Source: Elusimicrobiota bacterium (GTDB lineage: Bacteria; Elusimicrobiota; Elusimicrobia; UBA1565; UBA9628). From it: a stretch of DNA of 61,323 nt. The stretch lies in assembly GCA_027451985.1 (NCBI GenBank), contig DAIDHS010000003.1, forward strand, positions 56,532 to 117,854, read 5' to 3'. The notes under the pieces were generated by a model. It did no database searches, had not been told where the DNA came from, and worked only from the letters and a program-made list of their open reading frames with translations. The translations under genes and the position numbers were made by a program. Of this stretch, positions 17,349 to 25,014 are shown piece after piece. Position 1 is the first letter of the stretch, and each line of letters begins with the position of its first letter.

Positions 17349-18374
17349 ATGCTCGCGCTCGCCGCTTTGGCCTGGCTGTGCGCCAGGCCCGCGCGTGCTC
17401 TCCTGCCCTCGGAGCTCAACACCATCGCCGTGGCCCGCGAGGCCTCCCCGTCCGTGGTTTTCGTCACCAACATCGCCTTGGTGCAAAATATTTTTTTAGA
17501 CGAGTACGCCGTGCCGCAGGGCGCGGGTTCCGGCATCGTTTGGGACAAGGACGGCCACATCCTAACCAACTACCACGTGGTCGAGGGCGGCAGCGCCTTC
17601 TTGGTGACCTTCAAGGACCACAAACAGCTCGACGCCCGGCTCGTCGGCGTCGAGCCCCGCAAGGACATCGCCGTGCTCCAAGTCGACGCCCGTAAGGAAA
17701 AGCTGGTCCCCATTTCCACGGGCGATTCCGCCGATCTCCAGGTGGGCCAGAAAACCGTCGCCATCGGCAACCCGTTCGGCTTGGACGACACCGTCACCCA
17801 GGGCATCGTCAGCGCCTTGAACCGCCAGATTGAGGGCGCGGGCGGCGTCACCATCCACGGCATGATTCAGACTGACGCGGCCATTAACCCGGGAAACTCG
17901 GGCGGCCCGCTCTTGGACTCGGACGGGCGCCTCATCGGCATGAACACCATGATTTACTCCAACAGCGGCAACAACTCCGGCGTGGGCTTCGCCGTTCCAG
18001 TCAACGTCATCAAGCGCATCGTGCCGGAAATCATCCGCTACGGCCACAGTATCGAGCCGGGCCTGGGCGTCAACATCCTGAGCGATCGGCAGGCCTACGA
18101 TCTGCTGGGCAGCCAGGCGGGCGTAGTCGTCGCGAGCGTGCGCCCGGACACGCCCGCGGCGCGGGCGGGCCTGCGCGGCATCAGCCGGGACCCGGACACC
18201 GGAAGGCTTGTTTTAGGTGACATCATTGTCGGAATTAACAAGACGCCCATCGCGGACTATGACGATCTCTACAACGCGCTGGATGCCCTTAAGAAGGGCG
18301 ACGTGGTCACGGTCAAGACCCTGCGGGGCGGGCGCAAGCGTTCCTATCGCGTGCGCCTTATAGACGTCGACTAG
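17349..18374 (+). CDS. HtrA/DegP-family serine protease with one PDZ domain
   Basis: The 341-residue protein has an N-terminal signal peptide (LALAALAWLCARPARA), then a trypsin-like domain with the full catalytic triad: His in TNYHVV, Asp in RKDIAVLQV and Ser in GNSGGPLLDS. One C-terminal PDZ domain follows (about 235-335, with AGLRG and LGDIIVGINKTPI). It should act in the periplasm on misfolded or partly assembled envelope proteins. Only one PDZ is present, as in DegS and many plant Deg proteins. The TTGACA promoter gives a leaderless start, and a short hairpin with a T-run follows the stop. Confidence 0.92.
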   Translation: MLALAALAWLCARPARALLPSELNTIAVAREASPSVVFVTNIALVQNIFLDEYAVPQGAGSGIVWDKDGHILTNYHVVEGGSAFLVTFKDHKQLDARLVGVEPRKDIAVLQVDARKEKLVPISTGDSADLQVGQKTVAIGNPFGLDDTVTQGIVSALNRQIEGAGGVTIHGMIQTDAAINPGNSGGPLLDSDGRLIGMNTMIYSNSGNNSGVGFAVPVNVIKRIVPEIIRYGHSIEPGLGVNILSDRQAYDLLGSQAGVVVASVRPDTPAARAGLRGISRDPDTGRLVLGDIIVGINKTPIADYDDLYNALDALKKGDVVTVKTLRGGRKRSYRVRLIDVD

Positions 18375-18395
18375 CCCGCCGCGGGCTTATTTTTT
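18373..18395 (+). terminator. Terminator after the HtrA-like gene
   Basis: A 5-7 bp GC stem (AGCCC...GGGCT) beginning inside the stop codon is followed by TATTTTTT. Its T-run overlaps the end of the convergent M20 peptidase gene. Confidence 0.6.
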
Positions 18396-19784
18396 AAGCG
18401 GCGCCCGCGACAGCGCCTCGTAGAGGTAGATGGCTGAGACGATGGCGTTGGAGAAATCCCCCAGGTGCAGGCTCTCGTTCTCGCTGTGCGGGTTGGTGTA
18501 GGGATCTTCAACGCCGATGAGAAGCGCGGGCGCGCCGCCTAGGGCCGCGGCGAAAGGCCCCACGAACGGAATGGAGCCGCCGCAGCCGATGAAGGCTGCG
18601 GGGTGCCCGTAGCCCTTTTCCAGCGCCTCGGCCGCAGCGACGAAAGCCGGCCCTTCCGGATCGGTGTTCCAGGCGGGACTGGCCGTCTCGTTGGAAAACT
18701 GGACCGAGGCGCCCCATGGCGCGCGCTTAAGCAGATGGGCCTTCAAGCGCTTCAAGACGTCTTGGGGATTCATCCCTCCGGCCAATCGCACGCCCATGTG
18801 GCACCAGGCCGCCTCATTGACGATGTTGGCGCAGTCCTTGCGCGAGGACGCCTGGATGGCGTTGACGGAAAAAGACGGGCGGTACCAAATACGCTCCAAA
18901 ATTTCGCCGCCCTTGCCTAGAATCCTCGTCCGGCGCAGAATCCCGCTCTGTTCGCGGAATTTGGCCTCCGAATAGCGCAGGGCCTTGAGGCTTTTGCGTT
19001 CGGCTGCGGAGGGCTTGCGGACCCGGGATAAAATTCCCGGCACGACGATGTCACCTTTGGCGTCGGTCACGGACGCGATCATCTTGGCCAAGGCCTGCAC
19101 GGGGTCGGGCAGCGGCCCGCCCCACATGCCCGAATGCAGCGGGTGATCGGCCGTGCGCACGGTCACGTCCAGGGACGCCATGCCGCGCAGGGCCGTGGTG
19201 ACGGAAGGCACGCCCACGTCGAAATTGCCGGTGTCGGTCAAGATCATGACGTCGGCCGAGAGCTTGCTCCGGAAGCGGCGTAAAAACTCCTCCAAGTGCA
19301 GCGAGCCGATCTCCTCTTCCCCCTCGATGATGATCTTGACGTTGACGGGCAGGCGGCCCAGGGTTTCCAGACAGGACGCCACGGCGCTCGCGTGCACCAC
19401 GGCGCCGGCCTTGTCATCGGCCGTGCCCCGGCCGTAGAGGCGCCCGCCGCGCTCCGTCGGCTCGAAAGGCGGGCTCCTCCAGAGCTCCTCGCGGCCGGGC
19501 GGCTGGACGTCGTGGTGGGCATAGAGAAGAATCGTCGGCGCCCCGGCCGCGTGAAGCCAATCCCCGTAGACGTACGGATGAGCGCCCGGGAGGGACAAAA
19601 TTTCGACGTTTTCCAGCCCGCTTTTCTTGAGCAGGGCCGCGACGGCCTCGGCCGACGATTCGACATTCTTGCGATCGAAGCCCGGGAAGCTCACGCTGGG
19701 GATGCGCGCCAAATCCTTCAAGTCGGAGACGAAATCCGCAGAGTGCTCGCGTGCGTAGCGGACCGCCTTTTCCGCGTTATCCAT
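18387..19784 (-). CDS. M20-family metallopeptidase (dipeptidase type)
   Basis: The 465-residue protein starts MDNAEKAVRYAREHS; the ATG at 19784 is chosen because a -10 lies 9 bases upstream. It has the M20 zinc ligands and catalytic residues: LYAHHDVQPPGRE, YGRGTADDKAG, the catalytic Glu pair in EGEEEIGSLH, LTDTGNF, and a C-terminal His in NPHSENESLHLGDF. The dimerisation domain lies between (about 190-340). M20 enzymes of this group cleave dipeptides or acylated amino acids in the cytosol. No signal peptide is visible. It is a single-gene unit diverging from lptFG. Confidence 0.9.
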   Translation of the reverse strand: MDNAEKAVRYAREHSADFVSDLKDLARIPSVSFPGFDRKNVESSAEAVAALLKKSGLENVEILSLPGAHPYVYGDWLHAAGAPTILLYAHHDVQPPGREELWRSPPFEPTERGGRLYGRGTADDKAGAVVHASAVASCLETLGRLPVNVKIIIEGEEEIGSLHLEEFLRRFRSKLSADVMILTDTGNFDVGVPSVTTALRGMASLDVTVRTADHPLHSGMWGGPLPDPVQALAKMIASVTDAKGDIVVPGILSRVRKPSAAERKSLKALRYSEAKFREQSGILRRTRILGKGGEILERIWYRPSFSVNAIQASSRKDCANIVNEAAWCHMGVRLAGGMNPQDVLKRLKAHLLKRAPWGASVQFSNETASPAWNTDPEGPAFVAAAEALEKGYGHPAAFIGCGGSIPFVGPFAAALGGAPALLIGVEDPYTNPHSENESLHLGDFSNAIVSAIYLYEALSRAPLKK

Positions 19785-19793
19785 GGCGGTGCC

Positions 19794-19802
19794 ATTATAA
19801 CA
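19794..19802 (-). promoter_or_regulatory. Extended -10 before the M20 peptidase
   Basis: The minus strand reads TGT-TATAAT, a full extended -10 ending 9 bases before the ATG. This predicts a leader of 2-3 bases. Confidence 0.6.
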
Positions 19803-19856
19803 AATCGGGCAATACGCTCCGGTTCCGCGGCCCTTTGGATGTCCGGCGGGAAAAGA

Positions 19857-19862
19857 TAGAAT
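19857..19862 (+). promoter_or_regulatory. -10-like TAGAAT before lptF
   Basis: TAGAAT ends 8 bases before the ATG at 19871. It faces away from the M20 promoter, 54 bases from it. It would give a nearly leaderless lptF-lptG mRNA. Confidence 0.5.
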
Positions 19863-19870
19863 AGCCGGCA

Positions 19871-20956
19871 ATGGGGATTATGAGCCGCTACCTTGTCCGG
19901 CTGTTTTTGCCCGTCTTCTTCGCGGCGTTGGGCGTGTTTCTGGGCATCTTGCTGATGAACCAATTCCTGCGGCTCTTCGCCTTAGCCATGGCCAAGGGCA
20001 TCTCGATTTTCTGGATTCTCTCGTGCTTCGCACGGCTGCTGCCCTTCCTGCTGAGCCTGGCCATCCCCATGGCCTATGTGGTGGCCCTGTTTCTGGTGCT
20101 TGGCCAGCTCTCAGAGAACAGCGAAATTATGGCGCTGCGCGCCTGTGGCTTCTCCTTTCTGGAAACGACTTGGCCATTTTTGGCCACGGCCGTGGCGCTC
20201 TCGGGAATCCTTTTTTACCTTAACCACAAGGCCGGGCCGGACGGCTTCCACGCCTTCCGGGGGCAGTACGACAAAGCGGCGGCGCAGATTTCCCGCGTAG
20301 TCCTGGAGCCGGATTCCTTCGCCGCTGTGGGGCCTTGGCGGCTGCTGGCCAAGAGCGTCGACAGGCGAACGGGCGCCCTGCGCGGCGTTTATCTGGCGCA
20401 GGCCTCTGGCGCCAACGCCGGGCTTGAAATCCGGGCCAAGACGGGGCGCCTCTGGATCGACAAGGGCCGCGCCGTGCACCTGGAGCTTGACGACGGCATC
20501 CTTCAGCTGCCCAACCCCGACCCGGAAAAATACACGGCGGGACGCTTTGACTCGGACCGCATCGACATCCCGCTGGCCGCCGCGCCGCCGCCGCGCGAGC
20601 GAGACATTCCCGAAATTCCATCGGCCATGCTCCGGCGCCTCATCCGCGACCCCAAAACGTCGCCCCAGCACCACATAGAATACACCGTCGAGCTGGCCGT
20701 CCGAAGCGCCGCGGCGATGTCCCCGCTGATTTTCTTCTGGATCGCGGCGCCCATGGGCTTCGCCCTGGGGCGGCGCAGCCGAGCCGCCAACTTCGTCTTC
20801 AGCCTGGGCCTTCTCTTCGCCTACTACGGCCTCATCGCGCTCGGTATCGGCTTGGGCCGCCGGCACGGAAACCTCGCGGCTTTCGCGCCCTGGATGGCCG
20901 ATGCCGCCGGCGCGGCCCTGGGCGCGGGCATGACGCGCCGGGCCTTTAGGATATGA
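19871..20956 (+). CDS. lptF: LPS export permease LptF (YjgP/YjgQ family)
   Basis: The 361-residue protein has N-terminal membrane helices (SRYLVRLFLPVFFAALGVFLGIL and onward, to about residue 110). A periplasmic beta-jellyroll-like part (about 115-275) follows, and three C-terminal helices including FFWIAAPMGFALGRRSR. It belongs to the YjgP/YjgQ family, which with LptG and the ATPase LptB pulls LPS from the inner membrane towards LptC/LptA. Assignment as F rather than G rests on gene order. An ATG at 19880 is an alternative start. lptG overlaps its stop by ATGA. Confidence 0.88.
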   Translation: MGIMSRYLVRLFLPVFFAALGVFLGILLMNQFLRLFALAMAKGISIFWILSCFARLLPFLLSLAIPMAYVVALFLVLGQLSENSEIMALRACGFSFLETTWPFLATAVALSGILFYLNHKAGPDGFHAFRGQYDKAAAQISRVVLEPDSFAAVGPWRLLAKSVDRRTGALRGVYLAQASGANAGLEIRAKTGRLWIDKGRAVHLELDDGILQLPNPDPEKYTAGRFDSDRIDIPLAAAPPPRERDIPEIPSAMLRRLIRDPKTSPQHHIEYTVELAVRSAAAMSPLIFFWIAAPMGFALGRRSRAANFVFSLGLLFAYYGLIALGIGLGRRHGNLAAFAPWMADAAGAALGAGMTRRAFRI

Positions 20957-22029
20957 GGATTTTCACGCGATACCTGAGCCGTCGGCTCTTTGCGGCCTTC
21001 GGCGCGAGTCTGGCGCTTTTCTCCCTCATCATCTTCACGGGCGACGTCTTCGACAAAATGAACGCCCTGGCCAGCACGAAGGCAGGGCTCTGGATCATCC
21101 TACAATTCCTGTGGTTGGACGTGCCGTACTGGGCCGTGCGCGTGGTGCCCATGGCGACCCTTTTGGCCACCTTAATCACGGTCACCCAGTTCACGCAAAG
21201 CGGCGAATGGCTGGCCGTTCAAGCCGCGGGCGTCCCTGAGCGGGAATTTTGGCGGCCGCTCTTGGGATGCGCCGCCCTCATCGCCCTTTTGTGTTTCGTC
21301 GCGCAGGAGACCGTGCTGCCCTTGTGCTACGCCCGCAGCCAGGGGCTCTGGCAGACAAAAATCAGTCCCAATCCGAATTGGTATGGTGCGACTTACAACG
21401 ACATAACGCTTTTGGCCGGACCCAATGAGACAGTGGAAGCGGCGGTGTTCCGTCCCCGCGCCGGGGAAATCGACCGGCCGCTGCTGACCCGCGTCGGCGA
21501 AGAGACGACCGAACTCGACGCCAAGAGGGCCAAGTGGGACGCGCAACGCGGAACCTGGATGTTTTACGACGGCGTCGAGCGCACCCTGAACGGTGCGCAG
21601 ATCGCCGGGGAAAAACCCTTTGCAAAAATCGACTCCGACCTGCGCCTGCCGCCGAAAAGCCTCGTGCCCCGCAGCCAAGATCCCGAGGACATGAGCCTGC
21701 ATGAGATCATCGACTACATGCGCCGGGCCGCTTATCTGGGCGACAACCGCCTGCGTTTGGCTGCGGCGGCGTGGGGCAAGACCGCCTACCCCTTCACCAA
21801 TCTGATTCTTTGCGCTTTGGGCATCCCCTTGGCCCTGCGACTGCGGCGCGCGCCTAAGAGTGTCAGCTTCGGCGCGGCCATGGCCTTGGGGTTTTTATAT
21901 TTCTGGTTCATCCAGGTGGGGCAGGACATGGGCCGCGGCGGCCTCATTCCTCCGTTTCTCGCAGCCTGGATCCCCAACCTTATTTTCGGCGGGGCCGCGA
22001 TCTATTGGCTTAAGCGCGAACTGCGCTAG
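20953..22029 (+). CDS. lptG: LPS export permease LptG (YjgP/YjgQ family)
   Basis: The 358-residue protein begins MRIFTRYLSRRLFAAFGAS with the amphipathic start typical of this family. It has the helices near 10-130, a periplasmic jellyroll region (about 130-270, with PRAGEIDRPLL and AKRAKWDAQRG), and a C-terminal membrane part with FTNLILCALGIPLALRLRR. It pairs with LptF to form the membrane part of the LPS transporter. The start overlaps the lptF stop. Its stop shares CTAG with the stop of the convergent outer-membrane protein gene, leaving no intergenic space. Confidence 0.88.
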   Translation: MRIFTRYLSRRLFAAFGASLALFSLIIFTGDVFDKMNALASTKAGLWIILQFLWLDVPYWAVRVVPMATLLATLITVTQFTQSGEWLAVQAAGVPEREFWRPLLGCAALIALLCFVAQETVLPLCYARSQGLWQTKISPNPNWYGATYNDITLLAGPNETVEAAVFRPRAGEIDRPLLTRVGEETTELDAKRAKWDAQRGTWMFYDGVERTLNGAQIAGEKPFAKIDSDLRLPPKSLVPRSQDPEDMSLHEIIDYMRRAAYLGDNRLRLAAAAWGKTAYPFTNLILCALGIPLALRLRRAPKSVSFGAAMALGFLYFWFIQVGQDMGRGGLIPPFLAAWIPNLIFGGAAIYWLKRELR

Positions 22030-23294
22030 GACGCTTTCCTCTTGGCCGGCGCGCCGCCGAAGAGCACCGAGACCTGCACCATTCCGCCAAAGCTCTCTGG
22101 TATTTTCTTGCTCTGCCCTTGGCTCTGGATGGCGACCTGATCCTGGCTGATGGTGCCCGCGGCGTCGATGATGACGTGCAGGAAGTTCAGACCCGCGCCC
22201 AGGCTCCACTGATAGCCGGAGTTGGACAGGGCCGTGTTCTTGGAAAGGCCCGCGCGCAGCGGGATGTTAATCCACGGGCGGTTGAAAATGTTGATTTCCG
22301 TGCCCAGCGCCACCTCACGCGATGGCAGGCCCGTCACGGTATAGTTCCGAGTCAAATCCGCGTCCGCCGCGATGTTCCACCAATGAAACGGGCTAATCGC
22401 CGCGCCCAGACGAACCTGCCGGCCGACATCAATAGAGTTGGACACGAGGCCGTCGGTGGTGGCGGCCACGGGCTGCTTGAAGGTCGGCGCGTTGATGTTG
22501 CGCGCAACCAAGGCAACGCGCGGACGGAAGGGCAAGAACGGAAGCAGGCGGTTTAAGTCCCATAGGGCGCCCAAGTCAATGCCGGGTTCGATGCTCTGCT
22601 TGGTGTTATTGCTCTGAGAAAAAGTCGGCTTCGTGCCGTCATTAATCGCAAGGCTGCCGTAGCCGGTCTCGCCTACGATGGCCTTCAAGTTCGCGCCGAC
22701 CGAGAGGCCCGGCACCCAAGGAAGCTCGTGCCCGTAGCCCAGGCCGATTTCGGTCATGGAAATGCCATTGAGGTAAACTTTGGATTGGTTACTCTTAATC
22801 GTGGCTATCGTGTTATTGACATTATCAATTGAAGCGCCTTCGCCCGCGTAGAACAAATCGTTAACGAAGAGCACCAAGCGTCCGAGCTTAAGTTCCGCGC
22901 CAACGCCGCCGTCCAGGTTCGCACCGCCGCCACTAAGCTCGCTGAGCGTATTTTGAATGGCCGTGTCGGCTTGAGCCTGACTGGAGTAGCCGCACGCACT
23001 GTAATTGTAAGAACATTGGCTGAGCTGATTGTTGAGCGTATTCAAGTCCTTGACTCCTTGAATCAAGGAGCCGTTGATGCTGGCCTGCGCGCCGACGGGA
23101 AGCTCAAAGCCGGAAGGGTTCTCCACCTGGCCCAAGCCCGCGGGATTCCAATAGGACGCGACGGGGCCTTGGGCGAGGGCCACGCCCGCGCCGCCCATGC
23201 CCATGGCGCGCGGGCCGAAGCTCTGCCACTCGACCGCCAAGGCCGGAGCGCAGGCGGCAAGGATGCAGGAAAAAGCGATGGTTAGTTTTTTCAT
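22026..23294 (-). CDS. Outer-membrane beta-barrel protein (PorV/TraF/FadL-like)
   Basis: The 422-residue protein has a signal peptide (MKKLTIAFSCILAACAPALA) followed by the diagnostic block WQSFGPRAMGMGGAGVALAQGPVASYWNPAGL, seen in PorV/TraF_2/FadL-like outer-membrane proteins. Alternating barrel-like strands follow, and it ends in a strand (FGGMVQVSVLF) near the C-terminus. Such proteins are transport barrels or export scaffolds; the cargo is unknown. The ATG at 23294 is preferred over a longer frame because of the signal peptide and the promoter 10 bases upstream. Confidence 0.8.
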   Translation of the reverse strand: MKKLTIAFSCILAACAPALAVEWQSFGPRAMGMGGAGVALAQGPVASYWNPAGLGQVENPSGFELPVGAQASINGSLIQGVKDLNTLNNQLSQCSYNYSACGYSSQAQADTAIQNTLSELSGGGANLDGGVGAELKLGRLVLFVNDLFYAGEGASIDNVNNTIATIKSNQSKVYLNGISMTEIGLGYGHELPWVPGLSVGANLKAIVGETGYGSLAINDGTKPTFSQSNNTKQSIEPGIDLGALWDLNRLLPFLPFRPRVALVARNINAPTFKQPVAATTDGLVSNSIDVGRQVRLGAAISPFHWWNIAADADLTRNYTVTGLPSREVALGTEINIFNRPWINIPLRAGLSKNTALSNSGYQWSLGAGLNFLHVIIDAAGTISQDQVAIQSQGQSKKIPESFGGMVQVSVLFGGAPAKRKAS

Positions 23295-23304
23295 GGTTGC
23301 CGTG

Positions 23305-23333
23305 AGTTTAACAGACTTGCGCGGGAGCGTCAA
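23305..23333 (-). promoter_or_regulatory. Promoter of the outer-membrane protein gene
   Basis: On the minus strand TTGACG, 17 bases and TAAACT (with TG one base before it) end 10 bases before the ATG. The leader would be about 3-4 bases with no ribosome site. Confidence 0.65.
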
Positions 23334-23366
23334 GACAACTTCGGTCACGCGGCCATCTGGCAGCGG

Positions 23367-24209
23367 CTAAGGGGCCTTCTCCGGCTTGGCGCGGACCGAG
23401 CGCAGCGCGGAGAGCATGTCCAACGCGCCGCGGCCAAGGCTTTGCCCGCCATCCGAGACGATGACCTCTCCCGCGATGTTGCGGCCCAGGTCCGAGGCCA
23501 AAAACAACACCAGCGACGAAACGTCTTGTTCCGAGCCGAAGCGGTCCAAGGGAATGCTGGAAAGAACCTTGGCCCGCATCTCAGGCGTGGGCCAAAGATG
23601 CTCGCGCGTCTGCGGCACATCGATGGGTCCGGGCGCAATCGCGTTGACGAGCACCCCGCGCCTGGCCCATTCCGCTCCCAACGTGCGGGTCATGGCGACG
23701 ACTCCCGCCTTGGCCGCGGCCGAGGGAAGAAGCCCCGGCGCTCCCGTCCAGGCGTAGGCCGCCACGATGCTGACGATGCGGCCGCTTCCTTGCTCCAGCA
23801 TGCGCCGTCCGAACTCCAGGGAGCAGTAAAACGTCCCGTTCAAGACGATGTCCACGATTTTGCGCCAGCGCACGGGCGAAAGCGCCTCGGACGGGCGAAT
23901 GAAATTCGCCGCCGCATTGTTGATCAAAATGTCGACGCGGCCAAGGCGCTCCTGCGCCGCCGCGGCCAACGTCTTGACCTGCTTGTCGTCCGCGATGTCG
24001 CAAGCCAAGGGAAAAATCTCGCCCAGAGCGGAGAGTTCCCGCGCGGTCTCCTCCAGGCGCTCCAAGTTCCGAGAGGCGATGGCCACGCGCGCGCCGTGCC
24101 GGAGCATGTCCTCGGCCACGGCCCGGCCGATGCCCGTGCCGCCGCCGGTTACGACCGCGCCCTTGCCGGCGAGCAGATCCGAACGAAACGGAGAGGGCGT
24201 CACGGCCAC
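23367..24209 (-). CDS. SDR-family reductase, 2,4-dienoyl-CoA reductase-like
   Basis: The 280-residue protein starts with GTG and has the NADPH loop VVTGGGTGIGRAVAEDM, then INNAAANFIRPSEALSP and LPSAAAKAGVVAMTRTLGAEW. The normal catalytic Tyr of YxxxK is replaced by Ser163, with Lys167 kept. This substitution is the mark of the DECR1/PDCR-type 2,4-dienoyl-CoA reductases rather than ordinary 3-ketoacyl reductases. It would act on dienoyl-CoA intermediates in unsaturated fatty-acid breakdown. It overlaps the crotonase gene by 10 bases and follows it on the same strand, so the two are coupled. Confidence 0.82.
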   Translation of the reverse strand: MAVTPSPFRSDLLAGKGAVVTGGGTGIGRAVAEDMLRHGARVAIASRNLERLEETARELSALGEIFPLACDIADDKQVKTLAAAAQERLGRVDILINNAAANFIRPSEALSPVRWRKIVDIVLNGTFYCSLEFGRRMLEQGSGRIVSIVAAYAWTGAPGLLPSAAAKAGVVAMTRTLGAEWARRGVLVNAIAPGPIDVPQTREHLWPTPEMRAKVLSSIPLDRFGSEQDVSSLVLFLASDLGRNIAGEVIVSDGGQSLGRGALDMLSALRSVRAKPEKAP

Positions 24210-24982
24210 CGCGGCTTCCGTTTTTCCGTCATGGCGGAAATTCCTTCCTGCGCTTCGGCGCCCGAAAGAATCTCCTCCAGCTCCCGGCGGCCTTGGGCCC
24301 AGGCGGCGTCTTCATCCGCGCCCATCACGAGAGCCCGGCGGGCGCGCTTGATGGCGGCATAGGCCTTGGGCGCGGCGCCGGCGAGAGCCTTGGCCTCCCG
24401 GCGCGCGGCGAAATCAAAATCCGCCTCCGGAAAGACCTTGTCCGCGAGGCCTGCCGCGAGAGCCTCGGCGGCGTTCAAGGTCTTGGCCTTCAGGATTAAA
24501 TCGTTGACTAGCCCGGGCGAGGCGGAGAGCGCCGCCACTTGGCGCACAATGGGCGAGGTCGGCGAGATGCCTAGACGCAGCTCGGAGAGCGCGACGCGCC
24601 CGCGCTCCGCGCCCAACAGCCGCACGTCGCAGCCTAAAGCCAGGATGAAGCCTCCCAAAAGGGCCGCGCTGGGAATCGCCGCTATGACGGGCTTTGGACA
24701 TTCCGCCAAAGCCCGATGCGCCGCGACCATTGCGGCAAAGGATTCCAACTGGGCTCGAATGCCTCCTGCGGAAAATTCGCTTAATTCGAGGCCCGAGGAG
24801 AAATACTTGGGGACAGCGGAGCTCAAGATAACCGCCCGGATCGCCGCGTCCTGGCCGGCGGTTTTGGCCGCTTCCTTTATAAGACCCAGCAGCCTCTGAC
24901 TTAGGGCATTCGACGGCGGCCGGTTCATGCGGATTTCGCGTACGCCGTCCTGGTCTAAAATCTCAAGCTCGGATTGGGGCAC
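24200..24982 (-). CDS. Enoyl-CoA hydratase/isomerase (crotonase) family protein
   Basis: The 260-residue protein has the crotonase fold markers: a first oxyanion-hole segment [39 protein letters not shown] (second oxyanion-hole glycines), and the LSELRLGI stretch holding one of the two possible catalytic glutamates. It acts on enoyl-CoA thioesters by hydration or isomerisation. It starts with GTG at 24982, and a -10 TATAAT lies only 6 bases upstream. It pairs with the dienoyl-CoA-reductase-like gene downstream. I cannot tell hydratase from isomerase. Confidence 0.82.
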   Translation of the reverse strand: MPQSELEILDQDGVREIRMNRPPSNALSQRLLGLIKEAAKTAGQDAAIRAVILSSAVPKYFSSGLELSEFSAGGIRAQLESFAAMVAAHRALAECPKPVIAAIPSAALLGGFILALGCDVRLLGAERGRVALSELRLGISPTSPIVRQVAALSASPGLVNDLILKAKTLNAAEALAAGLADKVFPEADFDFAARREAKALAGAAPKAYAAIKRARRALVMGADEDAAWAQGRRELEEILSGAEAQEGISAMTEKRKPRWP

Positions 24983-24988
24983 GCCTCG

Positions 24989-25002
24989 ATTATAGCTATA
25001 AT
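24989..25002. promoter_or_regulatory. Back-to-back divergent -10 boxes for the crotonase gene and leuS
   Basis: The 14-base perfect palindrome ATTATAGCTATAAT contains TATAAT facing left (24994-24989, ending 6 bases before the crotonase GTG) and TATAAT facing right (24997-25002, ending 12 bases before the leuS ATG). The boxes are separated by only 2 bases (GC), so the two polymerases cannot bind together. Neither side has room for a normal leader. Confidence 0.6.
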
Positions 25003-25014
25003 TCCTTAATCATC

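Noticed and set aside
24989-25014. T-box leader for leuS
   Set aside because: The -10 ends 12 bases before the ATG, so no leader RNA of the needed length can exist.
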